A stretch of 23,246 nucleotides of DNA from a virus. This document shows positions 13,907 through 21,006 of this stretch, piece after piece. A model generated the notes under the pieces. It ran no database searches and had not been told where the DNA came from. It saw only the letters and a list, made by a program, of their open reading frames with translations. The DNA lies in the IMG/VR virus record IMGVR_UViG_3300045738_001074, positions 1 through 23,246 of that record; one strand, given 5' to 3'. The position numbers and the translations under genes are program-made. How positions within the stretch are numbered: position 1 is the stretch's first letter; the number at the start of each line of letters is the position of its first letter.

Positions 13907-13911
13907 CAACT

Positions 13912-14220
13912 ATGGCAGCAAATGAAATACATGTCAATGATGTTGGTACGACTTTTCAGTTAACTTTTAAAGACGATGGTGCTATTGTTGATATTAGTTC
14001 CGCTTCTGCTGTGCAGATACTACTTATGGGTCCAAACGATACGGCGGTTACAAAGACCGCGACACTTGTGACCGATGGCACTGACGGTAAAGCAAAATAC
14101 GTAATAGTGGCAGATGATTTGGGTACTGCGGGCACTTGGAAAATTCAAGGCAAGGTTACCTTTTCAACCACTATATATCATAGTGATATTCATAATTTTA
14201 CTGTTTACAAAAATCTGTAG
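13912..14220 (+). CDS. BppU N-terminal-like / virion structural protein
   Basis: A 102-residue protein. The sequence (VNDVGTTFQLTFKDDGAIVD; MGPNDTAVTKTATLV; GTDGKAKYVIVADDL; GTWKIQGKVTFS.. ending HNFTVYKNL) follows the small beta-sandwich family related to the N-terminal domain of the lactococcal baseplate protein BppU, which occurs in many phages as a stand-alone protein. In BppU the domain anchors receptor-binding protein to the virion, so here it may act as an adaptor for the fibre proteins encoded just upstream; that link is inference. AGGA about 10 bases upstream supports the start. Confidence 0.65.
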   Translation: MAANEIHVNDVGTTFQLTFKDDGAIVDISSASAVQILLMGPNDTAVTKTATLVTDGTDGKAKYVIVADDLGTAGTWKIQGKVTFSTTIYHSDIHNFTVYKNL

Positions 14221-14244
14221 GATGTTTTTTACGGGGGTATATAT

Positions 14245-14748
14245 ATGTGGACCACAGATCTAGTCTTGATGCTTAGAACATTAATAGGCGACCTAGACTC
14301 AACTAAATATGCAGACACCAGACTACAGCAGGTGTTAGTTATCGGTGCGTACAATGTCAATAACGACGCTCCTTTTAACAACAATTATGTAATAGACGTA
14401 AACGCCTTGACAATTGCTCCGGACCCAATAACAAAAGACGATACGGATTTTAATGTTTTAACGATTTATAAGAGTGCCTGTATTCTTCTTGGAAGCGAAG
14501 TAAAGACAGAATCTTCTAATGCGATATCTATCAAAGACGGCCCTTCTTCTATTGATCTAAGAGGCGTTAGTTCAAGCCTGCATGTTATGTACAAAGACTT
14601 CTGTGAAAAATACGACGAGATTCTTAGAAAATACAACTACGAAAAAGGAAGTGGAGACGGCACGCCCGCTGGCGTTGCTGTGCTTGGCCCCTACAGTCCC
14701 GCAAGCTGGGGTGTTGGCTATAGTAATCGTCGTGGCGGATATTTTTAA
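14245..14748 (+). CDS. Putative head-tail connector (adaptor) protein
   Basis: A 167-residue protein. The N-terminal MWTTDLVLMLRTLIGDLDSTKYADTRLQQVLVIGAYNV resembles the opening helix-loop-helix of adaptor proteins that bind under the portal. The middle has IAPDPITKDDTDFNVLTIYKSACILLGSE and IKDGPSSIDLRGVSSSL, a pattern I associate with neck/connector proteins of environmental phages; the C-terminal tail is Gly-rich and probably disordered. It is the first of the neck genes. The ribosome site is unusual: a GGGGG run at 14233-14237 rather than AGGAG, after a T-rich spacer. Adaptor identity is probable, not proven. Confidence 0.6.
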   Translation: MWTTDLVLMLRTLIGDLDSTKYADTRLQQVLVIGAYNVNNDAPFNNNYVIDVNALTIAPDPITKDDTDFNVLTIYKSACILLGSEVKTESSNAISIKDGPSSIDLRGVSSSLHVMYKDFCEKYDEILRKYNYEKGSGDGTPAGVAVLGPYSPASWGVGYSNRRGGYF

Positions 14749-14781
14749 TCACACACATACTTTAATTAGGAGAAAATAGAA

Positions 14782-15237
14782 ATGGCTGTTACAGCAAATA
14801 TTAAAGGGTCTGCCTTTAACGAAGGGGGCGGAGTTACCTTTACCAATAATACTGGAGTCTTCGATAAAGGACAGCTAGTTAGCGGTGGTATTAACCAAGC
14901 TACTATGGTTTTACCGGGCGATGGGGAGAGGCACCACGTGGATGGGATTACTGCTTCATTGAGTGTGGGTGCAACAACTGCGGAATTAGTTGCGGCTGTT
15001 GCGGGGAGAGAGATTGAAGTATTAAGCTACACCTTCATAACCGACACCGCAACAACCGTCACTTGGAAGTCTGATTCCAATGCTATTTCTGGTGCCATGA
15101 CGATGAGTGGCAACGGCGGTATTGCTCAGTCTGGGACTGACGACGGCTCATTATTGTCTACTAACTCGGGAGAAGCTCTAAAGATTACTAACAGTGCTGG
15201 AAATATAAACGGTCACTTCACTTATCGGATAATATAA
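14782..15237 (+). CDS. Virion structural protein (beta-rich, neck region)
   Basis: A 151-residue protein starting MAVTANIKGSAFNEGGGVTF, with TAGGAG upstream. The second half (REIEVLSYTFITDTATTVTW; AISGAMTMSGNGGIAQSG; SGEALKITNSAGNINGHFTY) matches a family common in phages and prophages in which a C-terminal jelly-roll-like module of about 80 residues ends in GH.TYR or a similar strand. The function in the virion is not defined; decoration of the neck or head is plausible. It lies between two putative connector genes and its stop overlaps the next start (TAATG). Confidence 0.6.
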   Translation: MAVTANIKGSAFNEGGGVTFTNNTGVFDKGQLVSGGINQATMVLPGDGERHHVDGITASLSVGATTAELVAAVAGREIEVLSYTFITDTATTVTWKSDSNAISGAMTMSGNGGIAQSGTDDGSLLSTNSGEALKITNSAGNINGHFTYRII

Positions 15238-15752
15238 TGGCTTTAAGCATCCCTAGTGGTGTATTTACCACCTTCAATGAGGCGGTTACATTATTTACCA
15301 GACCAGCTATACTGGTTTACCCAGAAAAGAAGGAGCAGTGTCCGAACTGCTATCTAGATACAATGGGTACACGCACAAGGTCTGTTAGCCTTTATCGGCC
15401 CGGTGGTCCGTATCCATTTGAAAGGGGTATGCCGTGTCCGTACTGTAACGGAAAAGGCTACAAGGCGGTAGAGGTTTCTGAGGAAATTAGTCTCAGGATT
15501 TATTATGACAGAAAGTCTTGGGTTCAAATTGGGATTCCGGTTAATATACCTGATGGGTCAGTCCAGACTATTTGCGACATGACAGATCTACCCAAGATAG
15601 AGAAATGCAAGTACATGATGCCGCAGTACAATGGTATACAAAATTATGACTCCAACGCAAGATACGAGAGAGACGGAGCATCGCACCCACAGGGGTTTAA
15701 ACAGAATCCCACCAGCTACGCGGTTACCTTTTGGAATCGGATACATGGTTAA
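15237..15752 (+). CDS. Neck/head-completion-like protein with zinc-ribbon motif
   Basis: A 171-residue protein with two CxxC pairs: CPNCYLD about residue 36-42 and CPYCNGKGY about 64-72, separated by RTRSVSLYRPGGPYPFERGM. The second resembles a DnaJ-type zinc-binding knuckle (C.xC.GxG), so the pair probably holds one zinc. The rest (EISLRIYYDRKSWVQIGIPV; DMTDLPKIEKCKYMMPQYN) is beta-rich. Proteins of this organisation occur among the neck genes of other phages as far as I recall; a stopper/head-completion role is inferred from position after the putative adaptor. The last 8 bases overlap the next gene. Confidence 0.6.
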   Translation: MALSIPSGVFTTFNEAVTLFTRPAILVYPEKKEQCPNCYLDTMGTRTRSVSLYRPGGPYPFERGMPCPYCNGKGYKAVEVSEEISLRIYYDRKSWVQIGIPVNIPDGSVQTICDMTDLPKIEKCKYMMPQYNGIQNYDSNARYERDGASHPQGFKQNPTSYAVTFWNRIHG

Positions 15753-16353
15753 CATTAACATAAAAATAATGGAGTCTGATGACGATATCCGAAAGCAGAT
15801 AAATGCAGCTTTAGTGGATCAGGTCACCAAAAGGCTAGCCAAGTCAACTAGGAGAATAAAAGACGCAATAATCCCGCTAGTTAGGGGGGCATTACTAAGC
15901 AGCCCCGAAATATCTTCTCTAAAAGGCGGGGTTTTGCAGGCTGAGTTTGGTTTGGGGTCCGATCCGACCGCCCAGATTATTTCTGCGATAACGGGGAGCT
16001 TGAATGTCAGGCTTCAGAGGGTGAATAAAAATTTAGATGGAGGCTTTACACTGGAAATGCAGCCCACAAACTTTTCCAACCTCCTTTCTCTTTCGTCGGC
16101 CGAACAGCAGATAGTGGGCGGAAGTATCCCGTGGCTTAGTTGGCTACTCACAGCTGGTGATTCTATTCTCATTGCTAACTTTGGCGTTGAGTTTGGAAGC
16201 TACGGAAGGACGGGGAGAGCTAGAATGTCGGGTAATTTTGCACCCTACAAGGTACACAGTTCTTTTTCTGGAACCCCCGATAATAATTTTATCACTAGGG
16301 CCATAGAAATGATTTCCCCCCAGATAAAAGATATTATAAGAAAGGAATTATGA
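15745..16353 (+). CDS. Putative neck / tail-completion protein (HK97 gp10-like role)
   Basis: A 202-residue protein. ATG 15745 is preferred: it sits in ATGGTTAA overlapping the upstream stop, with GGAA nine bases before; ATG 15769 is a possible shorter start, and in-frame sequence upstream of 15745 is inside the previous gene. Hallmarks: an N-terminal basic helix (QVTKRLAKSTRRIKDAIIPL), then a GGVLQAEFGLGSDPTAQI segment, IPWLSWLLTAGDSILIANFG, and a C-terminal YGRTGRARM with FSGTPDNNFITRAIE. The PWL.WLL..G and GT.DNNFITRA patterns recur in phage neck proteins next to adaptor and stopper genes. Its role would be to join the head completion complex to the tail. Confidence 0.6.
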   Translation: MVNINIKIMESDDDIRKQINAALVDQVTKRLAKSTRRIKDAIIPLVRGALLSSPEISSLKGGVLQAEFGLGSDPTAQIISAITGSLNVRLQRVNKNLDGGFTLEMQPTNFSNLLSLSSAEQQIVGGSIPWLSWLLTAGDSILIANFGVEFGSYGRTGRARMSGNFAPYKVHSSFSGTPDNNFITRAIEMISPQIKDIIRKEL

Positions 16354-16354
16354 G

Positions 16355-17329
16355 ATGGTAGGAGGCTCAAACACAAAACTCAACGTCCCCTCAGATCGTA
16401 AGGTTAGCGATGCTACTATATCTGAGATTTTGTTAGATAATTTTGTCAATTTTTATGATTGGGGTTTTTTAGACGTTGGGCAGTTTTACACTATTAGTAT
16501 TCCCCAGTCTGGTATTTACGGAGGAGACCGTCATAAGCTGCGGGTTGTAGACTCCCCCAATTACAATGCTGGTCAGGCTTGGGAAGGATACCGCCAAAAC
16601 TGGGTGTGGGAATCCGGTGTGGACGGAACTACCGAACAACCCATACAGATTTCAGGCGTTTTTGTCGACGATGCGTTTTATGCTACGGGAAATGTAACAA
16701 AACCATTTTACGTAGACTATCCAAACGGAAGAGTTATGTTTGACACAGCTATATCAAGCACAAGTTCCGTACATCTAGAGTATAGTCACAAGTGGGTGCA
16801 GGTTTTTCCAGCCAAAGGTATTCCTTGGTTCCAGCAGTTACAACAGCGGTCTCTTAGAAGCGATGATGGTTTTCAGGTCGCGGGTTCTGGCGGATGGATG
16901 TTATTGGGGCAAACTAGGGTACAATTGCCCGCCATTGCTGTGGAGGTTGTTCCTGCCGTATCCACAAAACCCTATGCTTTGGGCGGAGGCCAATGGGTAA
17001 ATACGGATATTGTTTTTTATATTATGACAGAAAATCATTGGGAATGTACTAATATTCTCGATACGATTATTCAACAAAATGACCGCAGTTTAACGCTTTT
17101 TAATCCCACTCAGGTAGCTATTTCCGGTGCGTCACCCTTCAACTATAGGAATGAACTCCGCTATTTGCATTCTTATGCTAGCGGCTTGTATCCAAACTTG
17201 GTCGAGTATCACTCGTGGGACAGAAGAAAATGCTTTATAAATCAATCCAGAGGGGGAAATATAGTAGAATTGTCCCCCGAATTATATATGGGTACCGCAC
17301 GATGTAGTACGGAAGTTAAGCCCTTTTAA
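16355..17329 (+). CDS. Virion structural protein of the neck region
   Basis: A 324-residue protein with AAGGA about nine bases upstream of ATG 16355. Conserved-looking segments include ILLDNFVNFYDWGFLDVGQF, GIYGGDRHKLR, GQAWEGYRQNWVWESG and YVDYPNGRVMFDTAI, and a C-terminal RGGNIVELSPELYMGTARCS. I associate this arrangement with uncharacterised structural proteins encoded just before the tail tube gene in environmental phages. A tail terminator or a neck-surface protein are candidates. It is the last gene before a candidate transcription boundary. Confidence 0.55.
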   Translation: MVGGSNTKLNVPSDRKVSDATISEILLDNFVNFYDWGFLDVGQFYTISIPQSGIYGGDRHKLRVVDSPNYNAGQAWEGYRQNWVWESGVDGTTEQPIQISGVFVDDAFYATGNVTKPFYVDYPNGRVMFDTAISSTSSVHLEYSHKWVQVFPAKGIPWFQQLQQRSLRSDDGFQVAGSGGWMLLGQTRVQLPAIAVEVVPAVSTKPYALGGGQWVNTDIVFYIMTENHWECTNILDTIIQQNDRSLTLFNPTQVAISGASPFNYRNELRYLHSYASGLYPNLVEYHSWDRRKCFINQSRGGNIVELSPELYMGTARCSTEVKPF

Positions 17330-17338
17330 CAGTTTTTT
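17315..17338 (+). terminator. Weak terminator-like hairpin with T-run before the tail tube gene
   Basis: GTTAAG (17315-17320) pairs with TTTAAC (17325-17330, one G-T pair) around CCCT, followed by AG and six T (17333-17338). The stem is short and AT-rich and includes the stop codon of the previous gene, so termination would be partial at best. Confidence 0.35.
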
Positions 17339-17347
17339 GTGTATATA
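17338..17347 (+). promoter_or_regulatory. TGTGTATATA motif: candidate phage promoter upstream of the tail tube gene
   Basis: The motif begins at the last T of a six-T run, 54 bases before ATG 17392. A nine-pair hairpin (17351-17372, loop ACCA, including T-G pairs) starts four bases after it, so a transcript starting there would open with a 5' stem-loop. Function is inferred from recurrence of the motif. Confidence 0.5.
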
Positions 17348-17391
17348 TTATTAGTCTTTACCAGAGGACTAAAAACAACAGGAGAATATAA

Positions 17392-18393
17392 ATGGCTCGT
17401 AACCAAAGAATATTTTATGCCTGCCAAGCCGTAATCATCGTTGGTGAGGGAGCTACAGTTTCCTCAGCCGGTGTGGTCAAAGGTCTTCAGAGTGTTGGGA
17501 TGAGTTCCAACTTTTCTCTCGATCAGGTCTTTGAAATGGGGCAGCTCGAAATTTATGAAAACATCGAAGATGTTGCTGATATCGAAGTAACCCTTGAAAA
17601 GGTTATCGACGGTGAAAAGCTCATCTGGGATCTTACTAGTGCTGGAGCATGTAAAACTGATATTGTTGCTGCTTCAAAAGCAAAATGCGATGTGTATCTA
17701 GGTATTTTTGACGATGGCGTGTCTAACGCTACTGGTGTTCCGCGAAATGTTTGCTGGAACTCTGGTATGTATACGTCTTCCATCTCTTATAGCTATAGTA
17801 TCGATGGTAGTGCTACAGAATCTGTGACCTTAGTTGGTAATGATAGATTCTGGAATTCGGTCACAAATAGGACCGGCACCACCGCTGGTACTAGATGGAG
17901 TTCTAATCCTACTGCAGCGTTCAGTGGTAGCGATACTCCAAAATCCGGCGTTGTTCGTCGTAACGAGGTGGACATGATTGGGTCGGAATTGCCGGATGTT
18001 GTCAAAGGACAATTGGGTGATGATGCTGTCGGAAAAGGTGGAAATTACCACATCCAAAGTGTTAGTGTTAGTACTGACATGAGTCAGGAAAACATTATGG
18101 AACTGGGCCGATTCGGACCGTATCACAGGTTTGCATCTTTCCCAATCGAAGTTACCTGCGAGTTTGAAGTTATCGCTACTTCTGGTGACCTCCAGACGGT
18201 TTCCGGTGACGGTCCGAACCTTACGGGTGAAGAGATTGTCATTAGGGATGCCGCCGGTACCGTTCTCAACTTAGGGCTTAAGAACAAGCTATCGTCGGTT
18301 TCTTATTCCGGTGCAGACACCGGTGGTGGAAACGCTACAGTTAGCTATTCGTATAGCAACTATAACTCGTTGACAGCAGATGGTGGTAGTTAA
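17392..18393 (+). CDS. Major tail tube protein
   Basis: A 333-residue protein with AGGAG upstream. The N-terminal third (VVKGLQSVGMSSNFSLDQVF; EMGQLEIYENIEDVADIEVT; LEKVIDG) is a recognisable tail-tube signature: a beta-strand leading into a polymerisation loop and the IEVTLEK strand. Two later segments (SYSYSIDGSATESVTLVGND and NIMELGRFGPYHRFASFPIE) also suit tube proteins, and the C-terminus is Gly/Ser/Tyr-rich (NATVSYSYSNYNS). The protein would stack as hexameric rings around the tape measure. It is the only tube/sheath-type gene here; no sheath is seen, so a non-contractile tail is likely. Its own motif and leader hairpin suggest strong expression. Confidence 0.8.
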   Translation: MARNQRIFYACQAVIIVGEGATVSSAGVVKGLQSVGMSSNFSLDQVFEMGQLEIYENIEDVADIEVTLEKVIDGEKLIWDLTSAGACKTDIVAASKAKCDVYLGIFDDGVSNATGVPRNVCWNSGMYTSSISYSYSIDGSATESVTLVGNDRFWNSVTNRTGTTAGTRWSSNPTAAFSGSDTPKSGVVRRNEVDMIGSELPDVVKGQLGDDAVGKGGNYHIQSVSVSTDMSQENIMELGRFGPYHRFASFPIEVTCEFEVIATSGDLQTVSGDGPNLTGEEIVIRDAAGTVLNLGLKNKLSSVSYSGADTGGGNATVSYSYSNYNSLTADGGS

Positions 18394-18421
18394 TAAACTG
18401 TATTAGCTTAGGATTAGGATC

Positions 18422-19489
18422 TTGGATGATATTTACTACGAGAAAATTCTAAATAGAATAATTCAAGGTCGTCTACGCGTAAAGCTGGGCGATCTTGTTT
18501 TATTCATTTCTGAACCTTCCAGAGATGTACTGGAAGAATCTTATGATATATGGCAGGAGTACTATGATCTTTCGTATTACTCCGGCGATGTTTATTCAAA
18601 GGACGAAATTCTAGAGATTTTACTAGAGAATGACATGTGGGACCCTCACGACGATCAAAACGCTGATCAGATGGAGGAACAAATAGAAGAGCTGAAAGTA
18701 CAGGCTTTTCAAGCCCACTTCAATGTAAAGAAGTTGGTCGGAATAAAAAGACAGATACGACACGTTGAGAAACTAATGGTGGACCTTAGAATGAAAAGTA
18801 AGCAACTCGATCACGTAACCTGTTCAGGGCTTGCTAATTTTGCACGAAAAAGCTGGTTAGTTTCACGAACCACTAAGCTGGCAGACGGTTCTTTATTTGA
18901 CTTCGGGACACATTCATTGTCCACTATTATGGATCTTTATGCCCATCACGCAATTGAGCCCGACACTTTTAGAAGGATAGCCCGTACAAATCCGTGGCGT
19001 GCAATGTGGGGGTCGGGCAAAGCGAGCGGAATGGTTTTTGGCAAACCTTCTTGCGATCTAGACACAAATCAACTAAGTCTATGTTCTTTTTCCAGTATGT
19101 ATGATAACGTTTTCGAAAGTCCAGACGCCCCAAAAGAATCGATAATTGAGGACAACGATTGCTTAGACGGTTGGTTTATTGTACAAAAAAGAAAATACGA
19201 GCAACAAAAGAAAGAGATGGAGAAAAATCAGGCGGTTAGCAATAGTAAAATAGCAAGTTCCGACGAGGTGTTCCTGATGGCTGACGATCAGTACGAGGCT
19301 CAAGAAATATACGCTATGAACGACCCGCTAGCAAGACAAACTATAAAGCAGAGACAAGCTCAAATTAAGAATGCGGACGGAGAACTTATACATCTCAGAG
19401 ATCTTAAAGATGTCAAAGAAGATAACTATATGGCCCGAGTTGAGGCTCAGAAACAGAAGATGGGACAGATGTCCAAAGGAGGAAGATAA
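18422..19489 (+). CDS. Putative tail assembly protein (TTG start)
   Basis: A 355-residue protein. The start is TTG 18422, supported by AGGA at 18410-18413 eight bases upstream; no in-frame ATG occurs until about residue 78, so a later start would remove the conserved-looking N-terminus (GRLRVKLGDLVLFISEPSRD). The first 150 residues are helical and acidic; the middle has FARKSWLVSRTTKLADG and RRIARTNPWRAMWGSGK; the last 100 are charged and coiled-coil-like. Position between tube and tape measure genes, and two similarly charged genes after it, point to the tail chaperone slot, but no frameshift arrangement is visible. TAATG couples it to the next gene. Confidence 0.6.
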   Translation: MDDIYYEKILNRIIQGRLRVKLGDLVLFISEPSRDVLEESYDIWQEYYDLSYYSGDVYSKDEILEILLENDMWDPHDDQNADQMEEQIEELKVQAFQAHFNVKKLVGIKRQIRHVEKLMVDLRMKSKQLDHVTCSGLANFARKSWLVSRTTKLADGSLFDFGTHSLSTIMDLYAHHAIEPDTFRRIARTNPWRAMWGSGKASGMVFGKPSCDLDTNQLSLCSFSSMYDNVFESPDAPKESIIEDNDCLDGWFIVQKRKYEQQKKEMEKNQAVSNSKIASSDEVFLMADDQYEAQEIYAMNDPLARQTIKQRQAQIKNADGELIHLRDLKDVKEDNYMARVEAQKQKMGQMSKGGR

Positions 19490-19944
19490 TGACAAATAGA
19501 GACGACTATAACGCGTTTTTGCAAAAATCTTTGAGCATGAAAACCATACGAGAAGAGAGACAACGGGAAGTTTCCAGAGATGGGCTTTTTAAGTCTGCTA
19601 AGAAAAAGATACAAACCACAATGATCGGTGCGTTGTCCACAGTTGAGGACGGTTTTGGGTTTTTGTGGGCGTTTAATCCAGACGACGAAAATTCGGATTT
19701 AACCCCAGAGCAGAGGCACCTAAAAAATATATACGAAGATGCTAGGGCTAAAATTTTAGATAGGGGAAACACACAAATTAGGAATTTAGAAATCGATTTC
19801 GGAAATTACGAGGTAACTAGAAAAAAGCACTATATTAACTTACCGGTTTTGTCGACACAAGGCCAAGATGAGAGAGGACAATCTCTCTCGGACTCACTTA
19901 CTCAATCTCAGGAGAATAACAATGACGGACAAGAAAAAAGATAG
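19489..19944 (+). CDS. Hypothetical tail-assembly-region protein
   Basis: A 151-residue basic-acidic protein preceded by AAGGAGG and overlapping the upstream stop. The best-conserved-looking parts are TTMIGALSTVEDGFGFLW, LTPEQRHLKNIYEDARAKIL and DRGNTQIRNLEIDFGNYEV, a pattern I recall beside tail chaperone-like genes in other phages; the C-terminus is Gln/Asn/Ser-rich. The last 23 bases overlap the next gene. The role is unknown: a small partner of the proteins on either side in tail assembly is the simplest inference. Confidence 0.6.
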   Translation: MTNRDDYNAFLQKSLSMKTIREERQREVSRDGLFKSAKKKIQTTMIGALSTVEDGFGFLWAFNPDDENSDLTPEQRHLKNIYEDARAKILDRGNTQIRNLEIDFGNYEVTRKKHYINLPVLSTQGQDERGQSLSDSLTQSQENNNDGQEKR

Positions 19945-20947
19945 AATTATCGACACTAAAGACAAGGACGGAAAAGACATCAAGATTTTATTGAAGACTC
20001 CTACGGCACAGGAATACCGAGACTCTCAGGTAGAGTACAACAAAGCATTCCGAAAAGCCTTAGACTCTGGTGCTCTATTGCGACAAAAGCTAACCGACTA
20101 TATGGAAGAGCAGGGCATTTGGGACGAAGAGAAGCAAAAACAGAATGATGATTACGTTAAGAAGATTACTACTAAGGAAGAAACCCTTAAGAGGGGTGGT
20201 ATTCGCTTGTCTGAAGCAAAAGAGATTGCTTTGGAGCTAAGAGTTCTTCGTAGCGATTTTCGAGACTTCCTTTCTGAGAAAAATTCTATGGATCAGAATT
20301 CAGCCGAAGGTCAGGCCGATAATGCTAGATTCACAGAACTGGTTAGGGTATGTATGCTAAACCCTAATTCCAAGCAACCTTATTTTCAGAATCAGGATGA
20401 TTACGATGCTGCGGCTGATCAGCCGTGGGTTATCGAAGCTGCGAGTGAATTAGCTGGTATGATTTACGGACTTGATCCCAATTATGATAATAAGCTCGCA
20501 GAAAATAAGTTCTTGAAGGAGTTCGATTTTGTCAACGAAGATCTTCGTCTGCAAAATGAGGATGGCCACTTGATTGATGGAGATGATCGTCTTATTACAG
20601 AAGAGGGAAGATATGTCGATTATCGTACAAAAGAAGACGAAACATCTCAAAATGAGGAAAACCGTTTTTATGTAAACAGGGACGGCGAAGAGGTGCTTGA
20701 AGTCATCGACGAAGACGGGACCAGCAGATGGGAAAAACCCGGTTATGACAAAAGATCACCGTTTTTGGACGACGACGACAATCCTGTTGTGTCCAAGAAA
20801 GAAACCGAAGAAGCAGAAGCAGCAGAAGCAGAAGCAGCAGAAGCGTCTGACGAGCCTTCCGAGGAAGAATCGGCCAAACCTGCACCAAAAAGAAAGAAGA
20901 AGCCCACAAAAACAGAATCCGTGGAAACTGACACTGACGCCTCTTAA
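19922..20947 (+). CDS. Putative tail assembly chaperone-like protein
   Basis: A 341-residue highly acidic protein. ATG 19922 is chosen over an upstream in-frame start (19868) because AGGAG at 19910-19914 is correctly spaced. The N-terminus (KDGKDIKILLKTPTAQEYRD) resembles tail chaperone openings, where a beta-strand is followed by PTxxEY. The middle has ADQPWVIEAASELAGMIYG, then LDPNYDNKLAENKFLKEFDF, a segment I associate with phage proteins encoded just before tape measure genes. A run of Asp/Glu-rich short repeats (NEDLRLQNEDGHLIDGDDRL) and a low-complexity EAEAAEAEAAEA tract, encoded by GAAGCA repeats, follow. The Lys/Pro tail is likely disordered. It would keep the tape measure protein soluble and aligned during tail assembly (inference from position). 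Confidence 0.65.
   Translation: MTDKKKDRIIDTKDKDGKDIKILLKTPTAQEYRDSQVEYNKAFRKALDSGALLRQKLTDYMEEQGIWDEEKQKQNDDYVKKITTKEETLKRGGIRLSEAKEIALELRVLRSDFRDFLSEKNSMDQNSAEGQADNARFTELVRVCMLNPNSKQPYFQNQDDYDAAADQPWVIEAASELAGMIYGLDPNYDNKLAENKFLKEFDFVNEDLRLQNEDGHLIDGDDRLITEEGRYVDYRTKEDETSQNEENRFYVNRDGEEVLEVIDEDGTSRWEKPGYDKRSPFLDDDDNPVVSKKETEEAEAAEAEAAEASDEPSEEESAKPAPKRKKKPTKTESVETDTDAS
20809..20845 (+). repeat. GAAGCA short tandem repeat inside the chaperone-like gene
   Basis: A run of GAAGCA/GCAGAA units encodes alternating Glu and Ala. All units keep the frame, so loss or gain of units would alter linker length without a frameshift. Confidence 0.8.
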
Positions 20948-20948
20948 T

Positions 20949-20958
20949 TGTGTATTAA
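20949..20958 (+). promoter_or_regulatory. TGTGTATTAA motif: candidate phage promoter upstream of the tape measure gene
   Basis: The motif starts two bases after the stop codon of the chaperone-like gene. It is followed by TTTAGGATG; a similar TGTATTAGCTTAGGAT lies before the TTG start at 18422. Between this motif and the tape measure ATG are a hairpin with T-run and a mini-ORF. Function is inferred. Confidence 0.45.
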
Positions 20959-20976
20959 ATTTAGGATGTTCATATT

Positions 20977-21006
20977 ATGGGTAAAGTGATTACTTTCCCC
21001 ATTTTT
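20977..21006 (+). terminator. Hairpin with T-run upstream of the tape measure gene (terminator or attenuator)
   Basis: The stem pairs 20977-20987 with 20992-21002: eleven positions with one T/C mismatch, loop GATT. It runs into five T (21002-21006). This is a fair intrinsic terminator. It lies after the TGTGTAT motif, so a transcript from that motif would have to pass it. Confidence 0.55.

Noticed and set aside
17392-18393. Tail sheath protein
   Set aside because: 333 residues is short for a sheath, and the QSVG...LEIYENIED...EVTLEK pattern fits a tube protein; no second tube gene follows.
18422-20947. Programmed -1 frameshift between tail chaperone genes (G/GT type)
   Set aside because: The three genes are linked by start/stop overlaps (TAATG, and a 23-base overlap) with good ribosome sites, so separate initiation explains the layout.
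20697-20984. 95-codon plus-strand frame that could be a frameshift extension of the chaperone-like gene
   Set aside because: It is the alternative frame of a low-complexity Glu/Ala/Lys region; no clear slippery heptamer was found and the product is Lys/Gln/Pro repeat-like.
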